The position numbers and the translations under genes were made by a program. Shown here piece by piece: positions 22,868-29,778 of a DNA stretch of 63,462 bases. Location: IMG/VR virus record IMGVR_UViG_3300021185_002499, positions 1 to 63,462 of that record. One strand, written 5' to 3'. The DNA comes from a virus. Within the stretch, counting starts at the first letter, position 1; each line of letters starts with the position of its first letter. Under the pieces are notes generated by a model, which was given only the letters and a program-made list of their open reading frames with translations, ran no database searches and was not told the origin of the DNA.

Positions 22868-23188
22868 ATGGCAGGAATTTTAAAAGGAAGCATTAATCTT
22901 AGTGCAATCCCAAAAGACAAAATCATTCCAGGTAAGAAAGGACAGTACTTACCTGTAACAATTACTTTTAATGATGAAGTAGATCAATTTGGTAATCAAG
23001 GACCTATCATCGTTGAACAAACTAAAGAAGAAAGAGATAGCAAAGCGGCTAAGACCTATTTAGGAAACATTAAAATTGTTTGGACTAATGGTCAAGTTGA
23101 AGCAGCGCCAAGACAAGACCAAGGTATGCAACAACAAATTAATGCTGCAGTGCCTCAACCACCTTCAACACCAGATTTACCATTCTAA
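22868..23188 (+). CDS. Single-stranded DNA-binding-like protein
   Basis: A 106-residue protein with a beta-rich body (AGILKGSINLSAIPKDKIIPG, QYLPVTITFNDEV, TYLGNIKIVW), a disordered Gln/Pro linker and a C-terminal STPDLPF that resembles the acidic SSB tip (DDxPF), which recruits partner proteins. The position between exonuclease and primase-helicase fits an SSB. Assignment is by tail, size and context. Confidence 0.7.
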   Translation: MAGILKGSINLSAIPKDKIIPGKKGQYLPVTITFNDEVDQFGNQGPIIVEQTKEERDSKAAKTYLGNIKIVWTNGQVEAAPRQDQGMQQQINAAVPQPPSTPDLPF

Positions 23189-23253
23189 TGGATGAGGATT
23201 ATATAAGCATTGTAAAAGATGATAATGAACAAATAACTTTAATAGAAGATTAA
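23188..23253 (+). CDS. Tiny acidic peptide
   Basis: A 21-residue acidic frame (MDEDYISIVKDDNEQITLIE) starting by TAATG overlap with the SSB-like gene and ending 4 bases before the primase-helicase. Could be a real micropeptide or only a coupling device; no other evidence. Confidence 0.4.
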   Translation: MDEDYISIVKDDNEQITLIED

Positions 23254-23257
23254 TTAA

Positions 23258-24967
23258 ATGAACACAACGGAGATCAATGGATTCTTGATTGATAATTTCA
23301 ATCAATATGATCTACCAGAAGGAAAAACACAAGGTATATGTCCATTGTGTTCTTCTGATAGAAAACCCAAAAATCAGAAAGCAAACTGTGCTTCTTATGA
23401 TTGGGAACGTGGTCTTGGCACTTGTCACAATTGCAATAAAACATTTCAACTACATAGTTATCAGCGTAAAGGCGCATCTGACAAAGTATATGTTAGGCCC
23501 ACTACTCCTGATTTTATAGAAGAAGTTAGTACCAATGTAGAGAAATGGTTTGATGGTCGAGGTATATCTAAAGAAAGCTTAAGGCAACTTAAAGTTACTG
23601 AAGGTTCTGAATTTATGCCTCAGACTGGTCAAATGGAAAACACTATACACTTTAATTATTTTATAGGAGATCAGCTAATAAACGTAAAGTATAGAGATGG
23701 TCGTAAAAACTTTAAATTATATAAAGGAGCAGAAAAAATATTTTACAATATAAATAGTGTTGTAGGATATGATTATTGTGTTATAGTTGAAGGCGAAATG
23801 GATGTGTTAAGCTTACACGAAGCTGGAATTGAAAATGTAGTATCTGTACCTAACGGTGCAACTCTGAATAACAACAACCTCGATTACTTAGACAATTGTA
23901 TTGATTATTTTACCGATAAAGATAAGATAATAATTGCAGTTGATGATGATGATGCAGGACAAGCTCTACAACAAGAGTTAGTTAGAAGGCTAGGTGCTGA
24001 GGTTTGTTATTTGGCTACATTTGAAGATTGTAAAGACGCAAACGAATACTTATTAAAACATGGAAAAGAAAAACTGGCAAAGCGTATTACCCAAGCGAAA
24101 CCAGTCCCACTGGAAAATGTTACGACGTTCAGGGACATTGAAGGAGAAATTACAGATTTTGTGCAAAATGGTTTTAAACCCGGTTACCAAATTGGATTAC
24201 CTAATTTCGATAGTATTTTCAGTACTTATACTGGTCAGTTTATCACTGTTACTGGTATCCCTTCTAGTGGAAAGTCTGACTTTGTTGACCAAATGGTGGT
24301 TGGGTATAATGTAAATTATCAATGGAAAACAGCATTTGCTTCACCTGAAAATGCGCCCACATATTTACATGCACACAAACTAATGCGAAAAGTATGGCAA
24401 GATATGCCAACTAAAAAAGATATTGGTACAGATAAATGGAATCAAGTAGCGGAACACGTTAATGATAACTTTTACTTTATCGATATGGATAAGTATAGTT
24501 TAGAGGCTGTATTACGTAAAGGAGCTGAACTGGTTAAGCGAAAAGGTATTAAATGTTTAGTTATTGATCCATTTAATAAAGTAAGATCTAATGACTCTTC
24601 AGGAGATGTTAATGTATATACACTTGAATATCTTTCTAAAATAGAAATATTTGCAAAGAAATATGATGTATTAGTTATTGTAGTTGCTCACCCTACTAAA
24701 ATGTATAAAGATGCAAATGGTAAGATAGAGGAACCTACAATGTATAATATTAAAGGAGGAGGTGAATGGTATGATGCAAGTTATCATGGTATATTAGTTC
24801 ATAGAGATTATGAAGAAAGAACTGTTAAAGCTAAGATATTGAAAGTTAAGTTTCAAAACCTTGGCGAGAATGGTGCGGAAGCTCATTTTAAATGGGAACC
24901 TAAGTCAGGTTGCTTTATACCTCATGAACCTTTAGACTTAACTACTGAAGCAATGCCTTGGGAATAA
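23258..24967 (+). CDS. DNA primase-helicase, T7 gp4-like
   Basis: A 569-residue bifunctional replication protein. An N-terminal zinc ribbon (CPLC at 28-31, CHNC at 56-59) recognises primer sites. A TOPRIM primase domain follows, with VIVEGEMDVLSL and AVDDDDAGQ. The C-terminal RecA-like helicase has Walker A GIPSSGKSDF (about 333-342), Walker B CLVIDPFN (about 431-438), a VVAHPTKM motif and NIKGGGEWYDASYHGILV. The hexameric helicase unwinds the fork and primes the lagging strand. No DNA polymerase gene accompanies it. Confidence 0.92.
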   Translation: MNTTEINGFLIDNFNQYDLPEGKTQGICPLCSSDRKPKNQKANCASYDWERGLGTCHNCNKTFQLHSYQRKGASDKVYVRPTTPDFIEEVSTNVEKWFDGRGISKESLRQLKVTEGSEFMPQTGQMENTIHFNYFIGDQLINVKYRDGRKNFKLYKGAEKIFYNINSVVGYDYCVIVEGEMDVLSLHEAGIENVVSVPNGATLNNNNLDYLDNCIDYFTDKDKIIIAVDDDDAGQALQQELVRRLGAEVCYLATFEDCKDANEYLLKHGKEKLAKRITQAKPVPLENVTTFRDIEGEITDFVQNGFKPGYQIGLPNFDSIFSTYTGQFITVTGIPSSGKSDFVDQMVVGYNVNYQWKTAFASPENAPTYLHAHKLMRKVWQDMPTKKDIGTDKWNQVAEHVNDNFYFIDMDKYSLEAVLRKGAELVKRKGIKCLVIDPFNKVRSNDSSGDVNVYTLEYLSKIEIFAKKYDVLVIVVAHPTKMYKDANGKIEEPTMYNIKGGGEWYDASYHGILVHRDYEERTVKAKILKVKFQNLGENGAEAHFKWEPKSGCFIPHEPLDLTTEAMPWE

Positions 24968-25225
24968 ATGGCTAAAAAGAAAGAAACGGTTTGGATGCCA
25001 GAGTATATGACTTCTAAGAATGAAAATGAGTGGTATGCTTGGGGAATTAATAATGGAATTAGAATATCACCTAAACCGGTAACTCAAGGCCCTAATCCTA
25101 AAGAATGGTATTTAGAAGTTTTTAATAATAACAGGTGGTATAAGTCACCTAACATTTATGGGCCAGATGAAATTTGGCACGAACTTTACTTAATGTATAA
25201 ATTTTATTATGATAAATATAGATGA
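24968..25225 (+). CDS. Conserved small protein, Trp/Tyr-rich
   Basis: An 85-residue protein starting directly at the primase-helicase stop. Many Trp, Tyr and Pro residues (WYAWGINNGIRISPKP, EWYLEVFNNNRWYKSP). Overlaps thyA by 17 bases. No family recognised; coupling suggests a replication or nucleotide role. Confidence 0.6.
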   Translation: MAKKKETVWMPEYMTSKNENEWYAWGINNGIRISPKPVTQGPNPKEWYLEVFNNNRWYKSPNIYGPDEIWHELYLMYKFYYDKYR

Positions 25226-26036
25226 AGAGTACAGAGGATTATTGTCAGGTGTATTTCACGCTGGCAAGCCTAAAGAAGATAGAACCGGTACAGGCACAAA
25301 GTCTGTGTTTGGTAGGACAATAAGGCATGATATGAAAGCTGGATTTCCTTTATTAACCACTAAAAAAATATACTTTAAAAATGCAGTCACAGAATTATTA
25401 TGGATATTACAAGGGCGCACTGATATGCAATATTTGCGTAACCATGGTGTTAGTTATTGGGATGCTGATTATGAAAGATCCAATAGAACCGACGGCACTC
25501 TTGGTAAAGTTTACGGCCACCAGTGGAGAGATAGTAATGGTGTTGATCAGTTGTATACTTTACTTCAGGAAATCAAATCAAGACCATATTCAAGAAGACT
25601 TATGGTCAATGCGTGGAATCCTAGTGACCTCGATGATATGGCATTACCTCCTTGTCATTACGGCTTTCAAGTTTATATAAATGATGGTAAATTGGATTTA
25701 ATGTGGCAACAAAGATCAGTAGATGTATTTTTAGGTTTACCTTATGATATTGCCATGTACGGATTATTACTTTTAATGCTAGCAAAAGGATTTGGATATG
25801 AGCCTGGACAATTAATAGGACAATTAGGTGATTGCCATTTATACAATAATCACTTAAAACAAGCTTCATTGCAATTATCAAGAGACTTTAAACCTTTATC
25901 TACAGTTGATATAGACTTTGGATTAAAAATAGTCGAAGGAGCCTCTAATTTTGTATTTATACCAACACATAAAATGATTAAATTAAACAATTATGAGTCA
26001 CACGGACCAATCAAAGCCCCTCTCTCAGTCGGATGA
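25209..26036 (+). CDS. thyA: Thymidylate synthase ThyA
   Basis: A 275-residue ThyA. Converts dUMP to dTMP with methylenetetrahydrofolate. Key motifs present: GRTIRHDMKAGFPLLTTKK, SYWDAD, GKVYGHQWR, SRRLMVNAWNP, catalytic Cys149 in LPPCHYGFQ, RSVDVFLGLPYDIAMYG, and the C-terminal end PIKAPLSVG. Full length for the family. Part of the nucleotide supply set with nrdA, nrdB and the MazG genes. Confidence 0.95.
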   Translation: MINIDEEYRGLLSGVFHAGKPKEDRTGTGTKSVFGRTIRHDMKAGFPLLTTKKIYFKNAVTELLWILQGRTDMQYLRNHGVSYWDADYERSNRTDGTLGKVYGHQWRDSNGVDQLYTLLQEIKSRPYSRRLMVNAWNPSDLDDMALPPCHYGFQVYINDGKLDLMWQQRSVDVFLGLPYDIAMYGLLLLMLAKGFGYEPGQLIGQLGDCHLYNNHLKQASLQLSRDFKPLSTVDIDFGLKIVEGASNFVFIPTHKMIKLNNYESHGPIKAPLSVG

Positions 26037-26121
26037 GTTGTGGTTTAAAAAAACAAATTATCCCGACAAATGGCTTAGTGCCAAAAGCAAAGAAATAATT
26101 AATAAAATAAAACAAAAACAA

Positions 26122-26541
26122 ATGAAAAAATTAATTTTTACACTATTATTACCTTTAATGTCATTCGCTCAAACGGACGCTTTAGATGCTTTAATTTTCC
26201 AGAACAGTATAAGAAGCTACTTTAATGTAGATAACTTAACATACAGCCCCGAATTAGCCACAGAGGCTCAATTTTGGGCAGAACACTTAGCTGATGTTGA
26301 TGATTTTGTTGTAAGTGATGATCCTTATGGTGAAAGTTTATATTGGATTGAAAAAAATCATTTAAAAAACAAAAAACAAAATGTTTTATTATCAGCATCA
26401 ATGAATTGGATATTAGAGTCAGAAGACATGAACACTTATAACCAAATGATATATAGTAAAGCTTCACAAATAGGCTTTGGTATTGCGGAGTCAATTGATG
26501 GAGTGTATGTAGTTGCTAAATACGATAAGTTATATGAGTAA
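26122..26541 (+). CDS. Exported CAP (SCP-like) domain protein
   Basis: A 139-residue protein. The start at 26122 gives a signal peptide (MKKLIFTLLLPLMSFAQ, cleavage likely after FAQ, typical of Bacteroidetes); the upstream in-frame extension overlaps thyA and is not signal-like. The mature part follows a minimal CAP fold: NSIRSYFNVDNLTYSPELAT, EAQFWAEHLA, PYGESLYW, then a C-terminal IGFGIAESIDGVYVVAKYD. CAP proteins are secreted and diverse in role. A phage-encoded periplasmic or surface CAP could affect envelope or superinfection (inference). Confidence 0.72.
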   Translation: MKKLIFTLLLPLMSFAQTDALDALIFQNSIRSYFNVDNLTYSPELATEAQFWAEHLADVDDFVVSDDPYGESLYWIEKNHLKNKKQNVLLSASMNWILESEDMNTYNQMIYSKASQIGFGIAESIDGVYVVAKYDKLYE

Positions 26542-27295
26542 TAAGTATTATATTTACCATATACCAGGTAAAAAAATTGGTGTAACACGTAATTTAAAAG
26601 ACAGAGTTACGCTGGTGCAGGGTTATAAGCCTAATGAATATGAAGTTCTTGATTCTTCCGATGATATAGATTATGTGTCTCGCAAGGAAATAGAACTTCA
26701 AAAGTCTTATGGCTATAAAATAGATAGAGGATTATATAAAAATTTATTTAAAAAAATGAAAATAAACGCTACAGAACAGACGTCAACTTTTCCTTATTCC
26801 ATGCTTGAATTAAAAGCTCATTTAAGTAATGATATTGGGACTAAATGGGAAACATCATTAGGTGAATTTGAATTAACAAAAGAAACTGTTAATTGGATTT
26901 TAGCTAATGCTAAAAAATCAATGTATAATGAAAATCGTTCATTCATTTATAATAAAGCTTTTTATGAAGCTTTTTTGGCAGAACCATCATACAACAAAGA
27001 AAACGTATTTGGACTCATTAGACAATGGGCACAAGAACGTGGTATATATGATAAGGGAGATTCTAAAACTCAATATATAAAATTAATGGAAGAGTCTGGT
27101 GAATTAGCACAGGCTATATTGAAAAACGATGAATCTGAAGTTATAGACGCTATAGGTGATATGGTTGTTGTTTTAACAAACTTAGCTAAATTGCGTGGTC
27201 ATAATATTGAAGATTGTATACAATCTGCATATGATGAAATAAAAAATCGCAAAGGTAAGATGAATAATGGAACTTTTGTTAAAACTACACTATGA
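26534..27295 (+). CDS. MazG-type pyrophosphohydrolase with N-terminal GIY-YIG-like domain
   Basis: About 253 residues from the ATG at 26534 (MSNKYYIYHIPGKK), which overlaps the CAP stop. The N-terminal part (KYYIYHIPGKKIGVTRNLKD, then VSRKEIELQKSYGYKID) resembles a degenerate GIY-YIG module. The C-terminal part (IRQWAQERGIYDKGDSKTQY, KLMEESGELAQAIL, EVIDAIGDMVVVL) has the EExxE...ExxD signature of all-alpha NTP pyrophosphohydrolases. It may hydrolyse dNTPs or (p)ppGpp-type nucleotides as proposed for cyanophage MazG. Whether the N-domain cuts DNA is doubtful. Confidence 0.78.
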   Translation: MSNKYYIYHIPGKKIGVTRNLKDRVTLVQGYKPNEYEVLDSSDDIDYVSRKEIELQKSYGYKIDRGLYKNLFKKMKINATEQTSTFPYSMLELKAHLSNDIGTKWETSLGEFELTKETVNWILANAKKSMYNENRSFIYNKAFYEAFLAEPSYNKENVFGLIRQWAQERGIYDKGDSKTQYIKLMEESGELAQAILKNDESEVIDAIGDMVVVLTNLAKLRGHNIEDCIQSAYDEIKNRKGKMNNGTFVKTTL

Positions 27296-27522
27296 GAGAT
27301 AAAGTAATACAAGATGTAGTTGAAAAGTTTCAACAACGTTCAGACGTTGGATATAAAAAATATGGCGTTACACTTCATGATGATGAACCTAACTTACACA
27401 AATGGCTTAATCATCTTCAAGAAGAATTAATGGATGCAGTAAATTATATTCAAAAGCTTAAAATGGAATCAACTACGGCATTAGAAGAAAAATTACTTAA
27501 AGATTTTGAAGAAGATGCTTAG
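27292..27522 (+). CDS. Second MazG-like (DUF550-type) small protein
   Basis: A 76-residue protein overlapping the previous gene by 4 bases. RSDVGYKKYGVTLHDDEPNL, then HKWLNHLQEELMDAVNYIQK, fits the small MazG-like/DUF550 group with the EExxDAxNY metal-binding helix. It lacks other domains and may act as a dimeric nucleotide phosphohydrolase or partner of the larger MazG protein. Confidence 0.7.
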   Translation: MRDKVIQDVVEKFQQRSDVGYKKYGVTLHDDEPNLHKWLNHLQEELMDAVNYIQKLKMESTTALEEKLLKDFEEDA

Positions 27523-27973
27523 TAGAAATAGAAAAGGAAGAAAGAAGAGAGGTCCTGTTAGAGCTAAGAAAGTTAGTTTTGATGGGATTGACTTTGCTTC
27601 AGGTTTAGAAAAGTATATGTATACTGCTTTAAAGAAAGCAAAGATTAAAAATAAATATGAAGGAGAAACTTTTGTTTTAGTAAATGGTTTTCATTTTGAA
27701 AATGAAGCTTATGAAAGGCAGTCTAATGGTAAAGGTGAATTGGTTAATAGAGGTAGTAAAAGAATATTACCAATTAAATATACGCCAGACTTTATTGGAG
27801 AAGACTTTATAATAGAAACTAAAGGTAGAGCTAATGAATCATTTCCAATAAGATGGAAGCTTTTTAAAAAATTAGTTACTGAACAGTTCCCTCAATACAC
27901 TTTGTATAAACCACAAAATCAAAAAGAATGCGACAGAGTAATAGAAATAATCCTGAGCAAGAAAAAAAGATAG
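27506..27973 (+). CDS. Endonuclease I-type Holliday junction resolvase (T7 gp3-like)
   Basis: A 155-residue nuclease. After a basic N-terminus, SGLEKYMYTALKKAKIKNKY matches the first helix of T7 endonuclease I (catalytic Glu). KYTPDFIGEDFIIETKGR holds the catalytic Asp and Glu-x-Lys, and PIRWKLFKKLV resembles the family's end. It should resolve branched DNA before packaging and may break down host DNA. The start could also be 27518; both overlap the previous gene. Confidence 0.87.
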   Translation: MKKMLSRNRKGRKKRGPVRAKKVSFDGIDFASGLEKYMYTALKKAKIKNKYEGETFVLVNGFHFENEAYERQSNGKGELVNRGSKRILPIKYTPDFIGEDFIIETKGRANESFPIRWKLFKKLVTEQFPQYTLYKPQNQKECDRVIEIILSKKKR

Positions 27974-28101
27974 CAAGACTTAGATATGCTCAAAGACAAA
28001 TTGAAAAGTGGATTAAGTGGTCTATTGAAAACAGAGGCTACGTAAAGTACAGAGAAATAGTAGAAATACACGATAAATACAATATAAAATGTTATGAGTA
28101 A
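27928..28101 (+). CDS. Small basic protein
   Basis: A 57-residue basic protein (MRQSNRNNPEQEKKIARLRY, then AQRQIEKWIKWSIENRGYVK) overlapping the resolvase by 46 bases and the next gene by 8. Helical, DNA-binding plausible. No family recognised. Confidence 0.55.
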   Translation: MRQSNRNNPEQEKKIARLRYAQRQIEKWIKWSIENRGYVKYREIVEIHDKYNIKCYE

Positions 28102-28237
28102 AGGATGGGAAATAAGTGTAGGGATGTATCCTGGTGCTTTAATAGGTGCTAGAAGTTATGTGGAACCTCACCAGGTAGACCATGTTTTGTACATACCTTT
28201 TTTAGAATTATGTTTAACTATATATTATGAAGATTAA
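28094..28237 (+). CDS. Small conserved-looking protein
   Basis: A 47-residue protein (MSKGWEISVGMYPGALIGAR, SYVEPHQVDHVLYIPFLELC) with a one-base overlap to nrdB. It looks folded, with Gly/Pro turns; similar small genes precede phage nrdB genes in my experience. Function unknown. Confidence 0.6.
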   Translation: MSKGWEISVGMYPGALIGARSYVEPHQVDHVLYIPFLELCLTIYYED

Positions 28238-29205
28238 TGGGATTATTTGATGAAAGAATTGCATACAAACCGTTTGAGTACCCAGAGTACTATACTGAGG
28301 GATGGCTTAAACAAGCTCAAGCTTTCTGGTTGCATACCGAAATACCAATGTCAGGTGACGTTAAGGATTGGAATGAAAAACTAACACCAGAGGAAAAAAG
28401 TTTAGTAGGTAATATACTATTAGGATTTGCACAAACAGAATGTGCAGTTTCTGATTATTGGACACAAAAAGTTGTTGGTTGGTTTCCTAAACATGAAATT
28501 CAACAAATGGCTATGATGTTTGGCTCACAAGAGACTATTCATGCTGTGGCATACAGTTACTTAAATGAAACACTAGGCCTTGAAGATTTTGAAGCATTCC
28601 TTCAAGACGAGGCTACAATGGAAAGATTTGATAATTTAGTTAGTTATGATGGAAATGATAAAACCCGAATCGCAAGAAGCCTTGCGGTCTTTAGTGCTTT
28701 TGCAGAAGGAGTTAGCTTGTATTCTGCTTTTGCTGTGCTTTATAGCTTTCAATTACGTAACCTCCTTAAAGGTATAGGACAACAAATGAAATGGAGTGTA
28801 AGAGATGAATCATTACATTCTAAAATGGGTTGCAGGTTGTTTAGACATATGTGTGAAGAAGATAGTAAACTTTTAGATGATTGTAGAGAAGATATTGTTG
28901 CAGCCGCAACTTCAATGCTTAAAGCCGAAGAACGATATATTGATAAAATGTTTGAAGCAGGAGACGTTGATGGTATTAAAGCCTACGACCTCAAACAATT
29001 TATTAGAAAGAGACTTAATGAAAAATTACAAGAACTTGGTTACTTCGACCTCGGGCTGTACTTTGAATTTAATGAAGAAGCAGCAGCAAACCTTGACTGG
29101 TTCTACCATCTTACTGGCGGGCATACTCATACTGATTTTTTTGCTGTTAGATCAACAGATTATTCTAAAGCTAACGAAGGAGAAGATTTTGAAGATATTT
29201 GGTAA
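28237..29205 (+). CDS. nrdB: Class I ribonucleotide reductase beta subunit NrdB
   Basis: A 322-residue beta subunit that holds the radical or metal cofactor for NDP reduction. Metal-ligand positions by spacing: Glu68 (QTEC), Glu99 and His102 (QETIH), Glu157 (AEGVS), Glu191 and His194 (RDESLH); Tyr106 is at the usual radical-tyrosine position. The first ligand is Glu where class Ia/Ib enzymes have Asp, with the same 31-residue distance to the next ligand. No N-terminal ATP cone. It pairs with nrdA downstream. May be of the dimanganese class Id type known from Flavobacteriia, to be tested. Confidence 0.93.
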   Translation: MGLFDERIAYKPFEYPEYYTEGWLKQAQAFWLHTEIPMSGDVKDWNEKLTPEEKSLVGNILLGFAQTECAVSDYWTQKVVGWFPKHEIQQMAMMFGSQETIHAVAYSYLNETLGLEDFEAFLQDEATMERFDNLVSYDGNDKTRIARSLAVFSAFAEGVSLYSAFAVLYSFQLRNLLKGIGQQMKWSVRDESLHSKMGCRLFRHMCEEDSKLLDDCREDIVAAATSMLKAEERYIDKMFEAGDVDGIKAYDLKQFIRKRLNEKLQELGYFDLGLYFEFNEEAAANLDWFYHLTGGHTHTDFFAVRSTDYSKANEGEDFEDIW

Positions 29206-29555
29206 TGAGAAAATGCAATAAATGTCATAAGCCTAAAAATGATAAAAAGTTTAGATATGGCAAAAGAACTTGTATTAAATGTGAGTATAGATTTAAACAA
29301 CGTTTTTTAAGATCTTTAGTATTAGATAAAAGATTATCCGCTAAAGAACGAATTGCAAATAGACTAGGGTATATGGGGACGGCATTTATAATAATGTCGC
29401 CTCATTTATTACCCTATGGAAAAATAGGAGGATTTACTTATGTTATTGGTGGTATATTATCAATAGCTCAAGTTTTTGTAGCTAAACAATGGAACTTAGT
29501 AATAGTAAATTTAAACGTAGTAATTGGATATTTAATTTATTTATATAACACTTAA
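29205..29555 (+). CDS. Zinc-finger membrane protein
   Basis: A 116-residue protein started at 29205 by TAATG coupling. CNKCHK and CIKCEY form a four-Cys zinc finger at the N-terminus. The C-terminal half has two or three membrane spans (LGYMGTAFIIMSPHLLPYG, FTYVIGGILSIAQVFVAK, LVIVNLNVVIGYLIYLY). The membrane part vaguely recalls PnuC or SemiSWEET-type small transporters. It sits between nrdB and nrdA. Function unknown. Confidence 0.6.
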   Translation: MRKCNKCHKPKNDKKFRYGKRTCIKCEYRFKQRFLRSLVLDKRLSAKERIANRLGYMGTAFIIMSPHLLPYGKIGGFTYVIGGILSIAQVFVAKQWNLVIVNLNVVIGYLIYLYNT

Positions 29556-29568
29556 ATGCAAAACAAAA

Positions 29569-29778
29569 ATGAAAGAAAGCAAACTAATAGAGATGTGGAA
29601 CAGGATAGAAATACTGGGTCAAAATATGCAGACAATAATACAAGAGATGGGGAATTTAAAAGACCTCTCAGTTGGGACGCTAGAAACATTAAAACGAACC
29701 CCGGGTTACGAGGAGGCACTGGAGAGTATGAAAACAGATTTTTTGAATAAAAATAAAGAAGAAAAGAATGTGGAATAA
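29569..29778 (+). CDS. Small helical protein
   Basis: A 69-residue protein (MKESKLIEMWNRIEILGQNM, QTIIQEMGNLKDLSVGTLET) overlapping nrdA by 11 bases. I prefer this frame to a competing 64-residue one (29556-29750), because its amino acid use is that of a regular helical protein whereas the other is low-complexity. No family recognised. Confidence 0.6.
   Translation: MKESKLIEMWNRIEILGQNMQTIIQEMGNLKDLSVGTLETLKRTPGYEEALESMKTDFLNKNKEEKNVE

Noticed and set aside
25993-26121. Longer N-terminus for the CAP protein, starting inside thyA
   Set aside because: It would bury the signal peptide behind 43 charged residues; the ATG at 26122 gives a normal exported protein.
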